A DNA stretch of 64,000 bases, taken from positions 147,702 to 211,701 of the forward strand of contig JANQPF010000033.1 in NCBI GenBank assembly GCA_028285415.1, in the 5' to 3' direction. Source of the stretch: Pseudomonadales bacterium (lineage in GTDB: Bacteria > Pseudomonadota > Gammaproteobacteria > Pseudomonadales > Azotimanducaceae). The notes under the pieces are model-generated. The model was not told the origin of the DNA. It was given only the letters and a program-made list of their open reading frames with translations, and ran no database searches. The position numbers and the translations under genes were made by a program. Positions 53,528 through 64,000 of the stretch are shown in pieces; within the stretch, counting starts at the first letter, position 1; each line of letters opens with the position of its first letter.

Positions 53528-53556
53528 TTGCAGGGGGGTGCAGTGATCCCTATAAT
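53528..53556 (+). promoter_or_regulatory. Sigma-70 promoter of tRNA-fMet
   Basis: TTGCAG (53528-53533), 17 bases, TATAAT (53551-53556), 15 bp before the tRNA 5' end. The GC-rich bases after the -10 (TCGCCACC) resemble a stringent discriminator. Confidence 0.85.
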
Positions 53557-53571
53557 TCGCCACCTTGCTGA

Positions 53572-53648
<77 letters not shown>

Positions 53649-53655
53649 AAGGAAG

Positions 53656-53680
53656 AAAAAGCCCCTGATAGGGGCTTTTT
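53656..53680 (+). terminator. Rho-independent terminator after tRNA-fMet
   Basis: AAAAAGCCCCT-GAT-AGGGGCTTTTT, a perfect 11-bp stem flanked by A and T runs, working in both directions. The 211 bp from here to rimP hold no other recognised element. Confidence 0.93.
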
Positions 53681-53890
53681 CGTAAGCACACGTTGCTGTG
53701 CTGCTGGCGAAGTCGGTTGCATCGCTGAATCATTCCATTGGTGGCCCGCCCCGTACCGGCGGGTGCTCATGCATAGGACTCATGCACAGGAATGGTGACA
53801 ACCAAACCGAGTCTTGCGGAGATGGGCGTTATGCCCATTTTTTGTGCCAGTAGGAAAAGTGCTGGCGCGTTGAAACTTGATGTTGAGTGA

Positions 53891-54349
53891 TTGAACAGGA
53901 AGGAAAGACAGGTAGAAGAGCTGCTGGCGCCGACGGTTGAATCGTTAGGCTGCACCATCTGGGGTATCGAGTACCTCAGCCAGGGCAAACACAGCAAGCT
54001 GCGGCTGTATATCGATCGTGACGATGGCGTCACCGTGGACCATTGCGCGGACGTCAGTCGCCATGTGAGCGACGTCCTCGACGTCGAAGAGTTCAGCAAT
54101 GCGGCGTATACCCTGGAGGTTTCCTCGCCGGGCATGGACCGGATCCTGTTCAAGGAAAGCCAGTACGCCGATGCTGTTGGTGAGCAGGTAGAGGTACGGC
54201 TGAACTTCCCTTTTGAAGGGCGGAAGAAGTTTGTTGGTGTGCTCACCGGCGTGCAGGACAGCACGGCCGTGGTGCAGATCGAAGATGAAGAGTTTTTGTT
54301 GCCGCTGGAAAACATCCAGCGAGCGCGCGTACTGCCGGTTTTTGATTGA
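53891..54349 (+). CDS. rimP: Ribosome maturation factor RimP
   Basis: A 152-residue 30S maturation factor. VEELLAPTVESLGCTIWGIEYL, LRLYIDRDDGVTVDHCADVSR and YTLEVSSPGMDRIL are diagnostic. The TTG start at 53891 gives the normal N-terminus. First gene of the rimP-nusA-infB-rbfA-truB-rpsO-pnp operon. Confidence 0.95.
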   Translation: MNRKERQVEELLAPTVESLGCTIWGIEYLSQGKHSKLRLYIDRDDGVTVDHCADVSRHVSDVLDVEEFSNAAYTLEVSSPGMDRILFKESQYADAVGEQVEVRLNFPFEGRKKFVGVLTGVQDSTAVVQIEDEEFLLPLENIQRARVLPVFD

Positions 54350-54377
54350 AGCGGCGGGTGTGAGTTAAGGCAGGTAG

Positions 54378-55901
54378 ATGTCAAAAGAAATTCTGTTGGT
54401 CGTAGATTCCGTATCGCTCGAAAAAGGTGTCCCCAAGGACGTCATCTTCGAGGCGATAGAATCTGCCATGGCAATGGCCACCAAAAAGCGTTACGGCGAA
54501 GACGCCGAGTTTCGCGTTGCCATCGATCGTGAGTCCGGCGAGTACGACACGTTCCGTACCTGGACCGTCGTCAACTACGAAGACGAGGAAGAGCCGAACC
54601 CCGACGCGATGTACAGCGTCGAAGAAGCGCAGGAATTCAAGCCTGGGGCGGTGCTCGGCGACGTCATCGAAGAGCAGGTCGAATCCGTCGAGTTCGGGCG
54701 TATTGCCGCACAGACGGCCAAGCAGGTCATTGTGCAGAAGGTGCGCGAGGCGGAACGCGCCCAGGTGGTGGAAGCCTATCTGCCGCGCATGAACGAACTC
54801 GTGAGCGGTACGGTGAAAAAGCTGGGCCGCGACAGCGTCATTGTCGACCTCGGCAACAACGCGGAGGGAATTTTGACGCGGGAGCACCTGATTCCGCGAG
54901 AGACGTTCCGCGTCGGCGATCGCCTGCGTGCCATGCTGATTGATGTGCGCCCTGAAAATCGCGGTCCGCAGCTGATACTCACGCGCACCGCACCGGCCAT
55001 GCTGGTGGAGCTCTTCAAAGTTGAGGTCCCCGAGATTTCCGAGGATGTGATTGAGATTCGCGGGGCAGCCCGGGACCCGGGCTCGCGTGCCAAGATTGCG
55101 GTCAAGACCAACGATGGCCGGATCGATCCCGTCGGCGCCTGTGTGGGTATGCGTGGCTCCCGTGTGCAGGCCGTATCCGGGGAACTTGCCGGTGAACGCA
55201 TCGACATTGTGCCGTGGGACGACAACCCGGCGCAGTTGACCATCAACGCGATGGCGCCCGCGGAAGTCTCTTCGATCGTGCTCGACGAAGAGACCCATTC
55301 CATGGACATTGCGGTGACCGAGGAAAATCTGGCTCAGGCCATTGGCCGGGGTGGTCAGAACGTCAGGCTCGCAAGCGATCTGTGCGGCTGGTCCTTGAAC
55401 ATCATGACCGAGGAAGAAGCGGCACAGAAGCAGGAAGAAGAGGCGGTTCGCTACATCCAGGATTTCATGGAAGCGCTGGCGGTCGACGAAGACGTCGCGG
55501 GTGTGCTGGTGGAAGAAGGTTTCACGACGCTGGAAGAGATTGCCTACGTTCCCATCGAGGAAATGATGGCCATCGAAGGGTTTGACGAAGAAATTGTGCA
55601 GGAGCTCAGAAACCGCGCGAAGGATGCGCTCCTGACGAAAGCCATCGCCAGCGAAGAAGCGCTTGGCGATGTCACCCCCGCAGATGACCTTCTGGAGATG
55701 GAAGGCATGGAGCGCGAGCTCGCGTTTAAGCTCGCAGCAAACGAAGTGGTGACGATGGAAGACCTCGCCGAGCTTGCGGTGCCTGAGCTACAGGACATTG
55801 AACCGGAGCTTTCCGACGAAGCAGCCGCGGCATTGATCCTCAAAGCCAGGGAGCCCTGGTTTGCCGAAGAAGAGGAAGAGGCCGACGCGGCGGAAGAGTA
55901 A
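54378..55901 (+). CDS. nusA: Transcription termination/antitermination factor NusA
   Basis: A 507-residue factor: N-terminal RNA-polymerase-binding domain (1-125), S1 domain (about 132-200), two KH domains (about 200-345, including [14 protein letters not shown] and [14 protein letters not shown]), and two C-terminal acidic repeat (helix-hairpin-helix) units at about 360-495. The C-terminus is very acidic. It starts 28 bp after rimP. Confidence 0.98.
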   Translation: MSKEILLVVDSVSLEKGVPKDVIFEAIESAMAMATKKRYGEDAEFRVAIDRESGEYDTFRTWTVVNYEDEEEPNPDAMYSVEEAQEFKPGAVLGDVIEEQVESVEFGRIAAQTAKQVIVQKVREAERAQVVEAYLPRMNELVSGTVKKLGRDSVIVDLGNNAEGILTREHLIPRETFRVGDRLRAMLIDVRPENRGPQLILTRTAPAMLVELFKVEVPEISEDVIEIRGAARDPGSRAKIAVKTNDGRIDPVGACVGMRGSRVQAVSGELAGERIDIVPWDDNPAQLTINAMAPAEVSSIVLDEETHSMDIAVTEENLAQAIGRGGQNVRLASDLCGWSLNIMTEEEAAQKQEEEAVRYIQDFMEALAVDEDVAGVLVEEGFTTLEEIAYVPIEEMMAIEGFDEEIVQELRNRAKDALLTKAIASEEALGDVTPADDLLEMEGMERELAFKLAANEVVTMEDLAELAVPELQDIEPELSDEAAAALILKAREPWFAEEEEEADAAEE

Positions 55902-55949
55902 GTAACTGCTCAGACTTTTGGAAGAAGATCGGAGCAGTAGGAGTAATTG

Positions 55950-58508
55950 ATGGCAGACGTTACGGTAAAACAGCTTGCAGACACGGTGGGTGCACCTACC
56001 GACAGGCTCTTGCGTCAGATGCAGGAGGCCGGGCTGCCCCACGACTCTGAAGATGCTGTTGTAACAGAAGAGCAGAAACAGACACTGCTGGCTTTTCTGC
56101 GTCGCAGTCACGGTGCGTCCGAGGAAGCACCGAAAAAGATCACGCTGAAGCGCAAGAGCACCGGCACGCTGAAGGCGGGCCAGGGTCGCGGCGGTCGCAA
56201 CGTCAATATCGAAGTGCGTCGCAAGCGAACCTATGTGAAAGGCAGCGAAACCGCGGAGGCGCCTGTCGCGGAAGCTCCTGCGGCTGTCGAGCCTTCTCAG
56301 GCTGAACTCGAAGCGCAACGGATCCGTGAAGAGGAAAGTGCGCGCAAACAGGCGGAAGAGCAGGCGCGAACTGCAGAAGCCGAGCGTAAGGCGGAGCTCG
56401 AGCGCAAAGCCGAGGAAGAGCGTCTGAAGGCGGAAGAAGAGGAAGCCCGCAAGCGCGAAGAAGCAGAGCAGGCTGCCCAGGCAGCGGCCGCCAAGGAACA
56501 GGAGCCGGCGCCGGCCCCGCAGGATCCCGCAGCCGCGGCTGCAGAACTGCAGGCCAAGGAGCAGGCTGAACAGAAGGGCGGCAAGCGCGCGAAGAGTAAA
56601 GAGCGCGACAAGCGTGACGACTTCAGCAAGAAAGGCGGCGGCCGTCGTGAGCTCTCGATGAAAAGTGATCGCCGCTCCCGGCGTAAATCGCCGCAGCGCC
56701 AGGCACCGCTGCAGGTGGATCAGCAGGGCGGTGAGTTCAAGCCCACGGAGTTCATCGAGCGTGAAGTCGAAGTTGGTGAGCTCAACGCCATTCCGGACCT
56801 TGCGCAGGCCATGGCGATCAAGGCGAGCGAGGTCATCAAAACCCTCATGGGCATGGGGGTCATGGCTACGATCAATCAGTCCATCGATCAGGATACGGCA
56901 ACGCTGCTGGTCGAGGAGATGGGCCACAAAATCAAGATTGTCAGCGAAGACGTTCTCGAGGAGCAGCTCGAGGCAAGCCTGCAGATAGAAGGCGAGTCGG
57001 TCGGGCGCGCCCCGGTGGTTACCGTCATGGGTCACGTCGACCACGGCAAGACGTCGCTCCTCGATTACATCAGGAACACCCGCGTCACGAGCGGTGAAGC
57101 GGGCGGCATCACCCAGCATATTGGTGCCTACAGCGTGCCAACCAACAACGGCACGGTCACCTTCATCGACACACCCGGCCACGCCGCGTTCACGGCAATG
57201 CGCGCCCGCGGCGCCAAAGTCACGGACATTGTGATCCTGGTTGTGGCAGCGGATGACGGCGTGATGCCGCAGACCGAGGAAGCCATTCAGCACGCCAAGG
57301 CTGCAGAAGTGCCGATGATTGTTGCCATCAACAAGTGTGATCTGGAGGCGGCCGACCCGGACCGCGTGACCAACGAGCTGGCGGCCAAAGACGTGGTGCC
57401 GGAAGATTGGGGTGGCGATACACAGTTCATCAAAGTTTCCGCAATCACGGGTGAAGGGGTGGACGAGCTTCTCGAAGCCGTGACCCTGCAGGCGGAGATC
57501 ATGGAGCTGAAGGCCATTGCTGAAGCGCCCGGGCAGGGTGTGGTCATCGAATCGAGCCTCGATCGGGGCCGCGGTCCCGTGGCGACGGTGCTCGTGCAGA
57601 ACGGTTCGTTGAAGCAGGGTGACATCATCATTGCCGGTGAATCGTATGGCCGCGTACGCGCGATGCTGGACGATCAGGGCCAGGCGACCAAAGGCGCCGG
57701 GCCTTCGCAGCCGGTTGAGGTACTGGGATTGAACGGCACGCCGGCGGCAGGTGACGACTTTTCCGTCGCGTCGGACGAGCGTACCGCCAGGGAGCTTGCC
57801 GAGTTCCGGGCAGACAAGAGTCAGGAGCGGCGCCAGGCCATGCAGCAGGCTGCCAAGCTCGAAAACATGTTCGCCAATATGGGTGAAGGCGAAAAACGGA
57901 TTCTGAAGCTCGTCATCAAGGCGGACGTTCGCGGCAGCCTCGAAGCCATTGTCCAGGCGCTGGCCGACCTGGGTAACGACGAAGTGGGCGTGCAGGTGCT
58001 CGGCTCCGGTGTGGGCGGCATCTCGGTGTCGGACGCCACCATGGCTGCAACCTACGGCGCGGCCGTATTCGGCTTCAACGTGCGGGCGGACAAAGCCGCG
58101 AAGACACACCTCGAGCGGGAAGGCGTGGACCTGCGCTACTACAGCGTCATCTATGAGCTGATTGACGACGTCAAGGCGGTGCTCTCGGGCATGCTTGCGC
58201 CGGAGGTGCGCGAAGAGATTGTTGGTGTCGCGGAAGTGCGCGACGTGTTCCGTTCACCGCGTTTCGGCGCCATTGCCGGCTGCATGGTGACGGAAGGGAC
58301 AGTTTTCCGCAGCAAGCCCATTCGTGTCCTGCGCGATAACGTGGTGATCTACGAGGGTGAGCTCGAGTCGCTTCGTCGTTTCAAAGATGACGTCAACGAA
58401 GTCCGTAACGGCACTGAGTGCGGGATTGGCGTGCGTAACTACAACGATGTGCGCGTCGGCGACCAGATTGAGGTCTACGATGCCAAAGAAGTGGCGCGCG
58501 AGCTGTAA
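55950..58508 (+). CDS. infB: Translation initiation factor IF-2
   Basis: An 852-residue GTPase. An N-terminal IF2-associated domain (3-52) is followed by a long charged, Ala/Glu/Lys-rich region (110-245, coiled coil or disordered), the G domain with [12 protein letters not shown] (about 360), DTPGHAAF and NKCDL, then domains II-IV that bind fMet-tRNA. The ATG at 55950 has AGGAG upstream; it lies next to the fMet tRNA gene that it serves. Confidence 0.99.
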   Translation: MADVTVKQLADTVGAPTDRLLRQMQEAGLPHDSEDAVVTEEQKQTLLAFLRRSHGASEEAPKKITLKRKSTGTLKAGQGRGGRNVNIEVRRKRTYVKGSETAEAPVAEAPAAVEPSQAELEAQRIREEESARKQAEEQARTAEAERKAELERKAEEERLKAEEEEARKREEAEQAAQAAAAKEQEPAPAPQDPAAAAAELQAKEQAEQKGGKRAKSKERDKRDDFSKKGGGRRELSMKSDRRSRRKSPQRQAPLQVDQQGGEFKPTEFIEREVEVGELNAIPDLAQAMAIKASEVIKTLMGMGVMATINQSIDQDTATLLVEEMGHKIKIVSEDVLEEQLEASLQIEGESVGRAPVVTVMGHVDHGKTSLLDYIRNTRVTSGEAGGITQHIGAYSVPTNNGTVTFIDTPGHAAFTAMRARGAKVTDIVILVVAADDGVMPQTEEAIQHAKAAEVPMIVAINKCDLEAADPDRVTNELAAKDVVPEDWGGDTQFIKVSAITGEGVDELLEAVTLQAEIMELKAIAEAPGQGVVIESSLDRGRGPVATVLVQNGSLKQGDIIIAGESYGRVRAMLDDQGQATKGAGPSQPVEVLGLNGTPAAGDDFSVASDERTARELAEFRADKSQERRQAMQQAAKLENMFANMGEGEKRILKLVIKADVRGSLEAIVQALADLGNDEVGVQVLGSGVGGISVSDATMAATYGAAVFGFNVRADKAAKTHLEREGVDLRYYSVIYELIDDVKAVLSGMLAPEVREEIVGVAEVRDVFRSPRFGAIAGCMVTEGTVFRSKPIRVLRDNVVIYEGELESLRRFKDDVNEVRNGTECGIGVRNYNDVRVGDQIEVYDAKEVAREL

Positions 58509-58514
58509 CGCGCA

Positions 58515-58913
58515 ATGCTGGCAGTGTCTCGCGATCTCAAAGTTGCCGATTTCATCCGCGATGAAGTGGCGCGCATCATTCAGCTGGAAATGCGTGATCC
58601 CCGCGTCGGTAACTTTGTCAGCGTCAATGACGTGCGCGTGAGCCGCGATCTGTCATACGCGGATATTTACGTGTCGTCTCTGCAGGCCGAGGGTGATGCG
58701 GAACGGGCAGAGCTGATAGACGTGTTGAACAAAGCCAGCGGTTACTTTCGCTCGACGCTGGCCAAACGGCACAAAATGCGCACGACCCCAAAGCCTCGGT
58801 TTCACTACGACGAGCTCATCGAGAGCGCACCGCGGCTGGAAAAACTGATTGATACCGCAATGCGCAGCCAGGCGGCTAACGACGTTGGAGACAACGATCA
58901 TGGCGCGTCGTAG
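58515..58913 (+). CDS. rbfA: 30S ribosome-binding factor RbfA
   Basis: A 132-residue cold-shock ribosome maturation factor with a single KH-like domain: VADFIRDEVARIIQLEMRDPRVGNFVSVNDVRVSRDLSYADIYVS. It starts 6 bp after infB and overlaps truB by 14 bp. Confidence 0.97.
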   Translation: MLAVSRDLKVADFIRDEVARIIQLEMRDPRVGNFVSVNDVRVSRDLSYADIYVSSLQAEGDAERAELIDVLNKASGYFRSTLAKRHKMRTTPKPRFHYDELIESAPRLEKLIDTAMRSQAANDVGDNDHGAS

Positions 58914-59820
58914 ACGCGGTCGCCCGGTAAACGGCGTTCTGGTGCTGAACAAGCCGCAGGGCATTTCGTCCAGCGATGCGGTACAGCAGGTCAAGCAGCT
59001 CTTCGGTGCGCAGAAGGTCGGGCACACGGGCAGCCTCGATCCGCTGGCAACCGGCGTTCTGCCGTTGTGCTTTGGCGAAGCGACGAAGTTTTCTCAGTTT
59101 CTACTATCTTCGGATAAAGCCTACTGGACGCGGATCAAGCTTGGCGTCGCCACCGAAACCGGTGATTCGGACGGGGAAGTGATCGCCGAGACGGATGCGT
59201 CGCACATTACGGCGGCCGACATAGAGGCAGCGCTAGCGCAGTTTCGCGGCGAAATCATGCAGGTACCGTCCATGTACTCGGCGTTGAAGCACAACGGTCA
59301 GCCGTTGTACAAGCTTGCCCGGCAGGGTATCGAGGTGGAACGCGAAGCGCGCTGTATCAAGGTTTACAGCAACGAGATGATGCGCTTCGAAGCCGGAGAG
59401 GTTGAGCTTGAGCTGAAGTGCAGCAAAGGCACCTACATTCGCACGATTGCCGAAGAGTTAGGCGGCGCGCTGGGTGTGGGTGCACATGTCACCGCGTTGC
59501 ATCGTCAGGCGGCCGGTCCGTTTACGGAGGCGGATATGGTCTCGCTCGAGCAGCTCCGCGAAGAGCGCGAACGAGGCGAGTCTCTCGACAAGTATCTGAG
59601 CCCAATCGCCAGCACCGTGGGTCAATGGCCTGAAGTGATGCTGAGCGATGCAACGGCGTTCTACGTCCGTCAGGGTCAGCCGGTGCAGGTTGCTCACGCG
59701 CCGACCAGCGGCTGGGTCAGATTGAGCGAAAAAGCCGGGGACGGTGCGCACTTCCTCGGCGTTGGAGAAATTCTGGATGATGGGCGCGTTGCGCCCAGAC
59801 GATTGGTGGCGGGCGCTTAG
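58900..59820 (+). CDS. truB: tRNA pseudouridine-55 synthase TruB
   Basis: A 306-residue enzyme making the universal pseudouridine 55 in the tRNA T-loop. The catalytic Asp is in HTGSLDPLATGVL; PSMYSALKHNGQPLYKLARQG and CSKGTYIRTIAEELG are further family motifs; a PUA-like domain ends the protein. The ATG at 58900 has GGAG upstream and overlaps rbfA; a longer frame to 58849 is not needed. Confidence 0.97.
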   Translation: MARRRRGRPVNGVLVLNKPQGISSSDAVQQVKQLFGAQKVGHTGSLDPLATGVLPLCFGEATKFSQFLLSSDKAYWTRIKLGVATETGDSDGEVIAETDASHITAADIEAALAQFRGEIMQVPSMYSALKHNGQPLYKLARQGIEVEREARCIKVYSNEMMRFEAGEVELELKCSKGTYIRTIAEELGGALGVGAHVTALHRQAAGPFTEADMVSLEQLREERERGESLDKYLSPIASTVGQWPEVMLSDATAFYVRQGQPVQVAHAPTSGWVRLSEKAGDGAHFLGVGEILDDGRVAPRRLVAGA

Positions 59821-59924
59821 GCTGCCATCTGTTTTTTGGCCAGGGCAACTACAAATATGCGTGGTTGTTCCTGTTGATTGAACGCTCATCTCGAAGTGAG
59901 CAGCATATTTTGGAGTAAATCGAT

Positions 59925-60194
59925 ATGGCACTGAAAGCCACGACTAAAGCAGAGATCATCAAGGAGTATCAACTCGAAGATGGCGACACTGGTTCGCCCG
60001 AGGTTCAAGTTGCCTTGCTGACTCACAACATCAACGGTCTGCAGGACCACTTTCGTGATCATCACAAGGATCACCACTCGCGGCGCGGTTTGATTCGTAT
60101 GGTAAATCAGCGTCGCAAATTGTTGGATTATTTGAAAAGCAAAGATGCGGCTCGTTACAGCGATTTGATTCAGCGACTTGGTTTACGTCGCTAA
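59925..60194 (+). CDS. rpsO: 30S ribosomal protein S15
   Basis: An 89-residue protein, standard length, with [23 protein letters not shown] and [21 protein letters not shown]. The 104-bp leader contains a small imperfect hairpin (GCTCA/TGAGC around 59883-59900) before the TGGAG ribosome site; S15 is known to regulate its own mRNA through leader structure, but a conserved pseudoknot was not verified. Confidence 0.98.
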   Translation: MALKATTKAEIIKEYQLEDGDTGSPEVQVALLTHNINGLQDHFRDHHKDHHSRRGLIRMVNQRRKLLDYLKSKDAARYSDLIQRLGLRR

Positions 60195-60220
60195 TTAGCG
60201 GGCCTACTGGAGGTAAGAAT

Positions 60221-62359
60221 TTGAACCCTATTACTAAAACATTTCAGTTTGGCGACCAGACCGTTTCGATAGAAACGGGCAAGGTTGCCAGGCAGGCGAC
60301 CGGCGCGGTCACGGTGACCATTGGGGATACCGTTGTATTGACCACCGTCGTTGGCGCCAAATCAGCACGGCCGGGGCAGGACTTTTTCCCGCTCACGGTC
60401 AACTATCAGGAAAAAACCTATGCCGCGGGTAAGATTCCCGGCGGCTTCTTCCGTCGTGAAGGACGGCCTTCCGAGAAAGAAACGCTGACCTGCCGGTTGA
60501 TTGACCGGCCGATCAGACCGCTTTTCCCGAAAGGCTTCATGAACGAGGTGCAGGTCATTCCGACGGTCATCTCCGTCGACAAAGATCAGGACCCGGACAT
60601 AGCGGCCATGCTTGGTACGTCTGCGGCACTTGCGGTGTCCGGTATTCCGTTTGCAGGCCCCATTGGCGCTGCACGGGTAGGCTACCTGGACGGCTCCTAC
60701 CTGTTGAATCCGGGGTACGAGGCGTTGCAGACGTCGATGCTCAACATGACCGTTGCCGGCACCGAGTCTGCCGTGCTCATGGTCGAGTCGGAAGCCCAGG
60801 AGCTCACCGAAGACGAAATGCTGGGTGCCGTGTTGTACGGTCACCAGGAAATGCAGGTTGCCATTCAGGCCATCAAGGAGCTTGCGGCTGAAGCCGGCAA
60901 GCCGGCTTGGGACTGGCAGCCGGAGCCCACGAACGACGCGCTCCTCAACGAGGTCAGCGACATCGTCAAGTCGGATCTTGGAGATGCCTACCGCATCAGC
61001 GACAAGATGGACCGTCAGGAAGCGGTCGGTAATCTGCGCAAACAGGTCGTGGAGCAGCTCTCGGGTTCGGAAGAAGCAGAGCATGCGTCTGACCAAGTTG
61101 CCGACATGTTCTACAAGGTGGAGAAGAACCTCGTCCGTCAGCGGGTGCTGAATGGCGAGCCGCGCATCGACGGTCGCGATCTTCGCACCGTGCGGCCGAT
61201 TTCCGTGGAAGTGGGTGTGCTGCCCAAGACCCATGGCTCGGCGCTCTTCACCCGCGGTGAGACCCAGGCGCTGGTTGTGGCAACCCTCGGTACCCTCCGG
61301 GATGCAGCAATGATCGACGCGCTGGAAGGCACCTATAAAGATCAGTTCATGTTGCACTACAACTTCCCGCCCTACAGCGTCGGCGAAGCAGGCTTCATGG
61401 GCGGCCCCAAGCGCCGTGAAATCGGCCACGGTCGTCTTGCACGTCGTGGTGTTGCGGCAGCACTGCCGAACGGTGAGGACTTCCCGTATACGATCCGGGT
61501 GGTCTCAGAGATCACCGAGTCCAACGGTTCGAGCTCGATGGCCAGCGTCTGCGGCACCTCGCTTGCGCTCATGGACGCCGGTGTGCCGGTGAAGATGCCC
61601 GTAGCGGGCGTGGCCATGGGTCTCGTCAAGGAAGGTAACAAGTACGCAGTCCTGACCGATATCCTCGGTGACGAAGATCACCTCGGTGACATGGACTTCA
61701 AAGTTGCCGGTTCCGAGAAGGGTGTAACTGCGCTGCAGATGGACATCAAGATCGACGGCATTACCGAAGAGATCATGGAAGCTGCGCTGCAGCAGGCGAA
61801 CGAAGCACGTCTGCACATTCTTGGCGAAATGAACAAAGTCATCTCGAGCTCACGCGAAGAGCTTTCCGAGAACGCGCCTGCCATGACGACGGTCAAAGTC
61901 CATCCGGACAAAATCCGTGACGTCATTGGTAAAGGCGGCGCAACGATTCGCGGCATTGTCGAAGACACCGGCGCTGAGGTGGATATCGATGACGATGGCA
62001 CCGTACGCATCTACGCGGACAACCAGGACTCCAAAAACGCAGCCGTTGCGCGCGTTGAGGAGATTGTCGCGGAAGCGGAAGTTGGCCGTATCTACCACGG
62101 TAAGGTGGAGCGTATCGTCGACTTCGGCGCGTTCGTCAACATCCTGCCGGGTAAGGACGGTCTGCTGCACATCTCCCAGATTGCTGAAGAGCGTGTTGAA
62201 ACCGTGACCGACTATCTGTCCGAGGGACAGGAAGTTGACGTTGTCGTTCTGGACGTCGACCAGCGCGGTCGCATCAAGCTGTCGATCAAGGAACTGCCGA
62301 AGTACCAGGATAACGACAGCGCTGACGCGGAAGCTGAGGGTGAGGCCGCAGAAGGCTGA
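60221..62359 (+). CDS. pnp: Polyribonucleotide nucleotidyltransferase (PNPase)
   Basis: A 712-residue phosphorolytic 3'-5' exonuclease. Two RNase PH domains (about 10-225 and 312-540), a KH domain ([19 protein letters not shown]) and an S1 domain ([33 protein letters not shown]) are in the normal order. The TTG start at 60221 follows a perfect GGAGG. Only 26 bp separate it from rpsO, less than in E. coli, where an RNase III-cut hairpin sits in that gap. Confidence 0.98.
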   Translation: MNPITKTFQFGDQTVSIETGKVARQATGAVTVTIGDTVVLTTVVGAKSARPGQDFFPLTVNYQEKTYAAGKIPGGFFRREGRPSEKETLTCRLIDRPIRPLFPKGFMNEVQVIPTVISVDKDQDPDIAAMLGTSAALAVSGIPFAGPIGAARVGYLDGSYLLNPGYEALQTSMLNMTVAGTESAVLMVESEAQELTEDEMLGAVLYGHQEMQVAIQAIKELAAEAGKPAWDWQPEPTNDALLNEVSDIVKSDLGDAYRISDKMDRQEAVGNLRKQVVEQLSGSEEAEHASDQVADMFYKVEKNLVRQRVLNGEPRIDGRDLRTVRPISVEVGVLPKTHGSALFTRGETQALVVATLGTLRDAAMIDALEGTYKDQFMLHYNFPPYSVGEAGFMGGPKRREIGHGRLARRGVAAALPNGEDFPYTIRVVSEITESNGSSSMASVCGTSLALMDAGVPVKMPVAGVAMGLVKEGNKYAVLTDILGDEDHLGDMDFKVAGSEKGVTALQMDIKIDGITEEIMEAALQQANEARLHILGEMNKVISSSREELSENAPAMTTVKVHPDKIRDVIGKGGATIRGIVEDTGAEVDIDDDGTVRIYADNQDSKNAAVARVEEIVAEAEVGRIYHGKVERIVDFGAFVNILPGKDGLLHISQIAEERVETVTDYLSEGQEVDVVVLDVDQRGRIKLSIKELPKYQDNDSADAEAEGEAAEG

Positions 62360-62384
62360 TCTTCAGCTCCTGGAGCGTGTTGAG

Positions 62385-62411
62385 AAGGGCTGCGTTTGCA
62401 GCCCTTTTTTT
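62385..62411 (+). terminator. Rho-independent terminator after pnp
   Basis: AAGGGCTGC-GTTT-GCAGCCCTT followed by a run of seven T. It closes the rimP-pnp operon and faces the convergent acs gene. Confidence 0.93.
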
Positions 62412-62444
62412 ATGCAGCGCGATCAAACGCGCCGGGTCGGCAGA

Positions 62445-64000
<1,556 letters not shown>

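Noticed and set aside
55788..58109. Very long reverse-strand open frame across infB
   Set aside because: It is antisense to a certain gene; the GC-rich codon bias of infB creates long shadow frames. The same holds for the antisense frames over ftsH, pnp, dnaK and the Sel1-repeat gene.

Overview
The window reads as a chromosome segment of a GC-rich gammaproteobacterium, probably a free-living heterotroph. The gene order recN / hrcA-grpE-dnaK-dnaJ / dapB-carA-carB-greA / yhbY / rlmE-ftsH-folP-glmM / tpiA-secG-tRNA-Leu / tRNA-fMet / rimP-nusA-infB-rbfA-truB-rpsO-pnp is the classic gammaproteobacterial housekeeping block, as are ssrA, smpB, ratA, rnfH and bamE nearby. Genus cannot be fixed from the sequence alone. 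Several genes appear to use TTG starts (carA, ftsH, glmM, rimP, pnp, probably folP).

Layout. 1-9.8 kb: accessory metabolism and signalling (S9 peptidase, carboxylesterase, csrA, a hydrolase divergent from a TetR regulator, two small exported proteins, a redoxin/cytochrome c/copper-monooxygenase-like fusion, a hybrid histidine kinase). 10-18.9 kb: a Pmp3-type peptide, GAPDH, a second hybrid kinase, the tmRNA gene (reverse strand) with an unusual inverted copy of its 5' end, a Sel1-repeat protein, a lumazine-synthase-like gene, smpB, an NSS transporter, ratA-rnfH and bamE. 18.9-39.8 kb: recN, heat-shock genes with recognisable sigma-32-like promoters, pyrimidine and lysine biosynthesis, rRNA methylation, FtsH, folate and cell-wall precursor genes, an interposed MFS transporter, tpiA, secG and tRNA-Leu(GAG).

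39,716-53,343: a 13.6-kb integrated element flanked by a perfect 60-bp direct repeat of the tRNA-Leu 3' part. It is visibly more A+T-rich than the flanks. From right to left it carries a tyrosine integrase, an excisionase/AlpA-like regulator, a Toprim-like plus RecA-like primase-helicase, a small membrane coiled-coil protein, a non-coding block with about seven degenerate iterons, small and large terminase subunits, several unknown genes, a probable DNA-ejection (internal virion) protein and, at the far end, a two-part protein ending in a TIR-like (CAP12/Pycsar-effector type) domain. No portal, capsid, protease or tail gene is visible, although the reading frames are intact and tightly packed. 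The best reading is a phage satellite (or, less likely, a deletion-derived prophage) that replicates and recognises its own DNA but borrows virions, with an anti-phage effector as cargo. This is the most interesting part of the window.

53.3-64 kb: the displaced original terminator region of tRNA-Leu, tRNA-fMet with a textbook promoter and terminator, the rimP-to-pnp translation/RNA-decay operon, and the reverse-strand acetyl-CoA synthetase gene running off the right edge.
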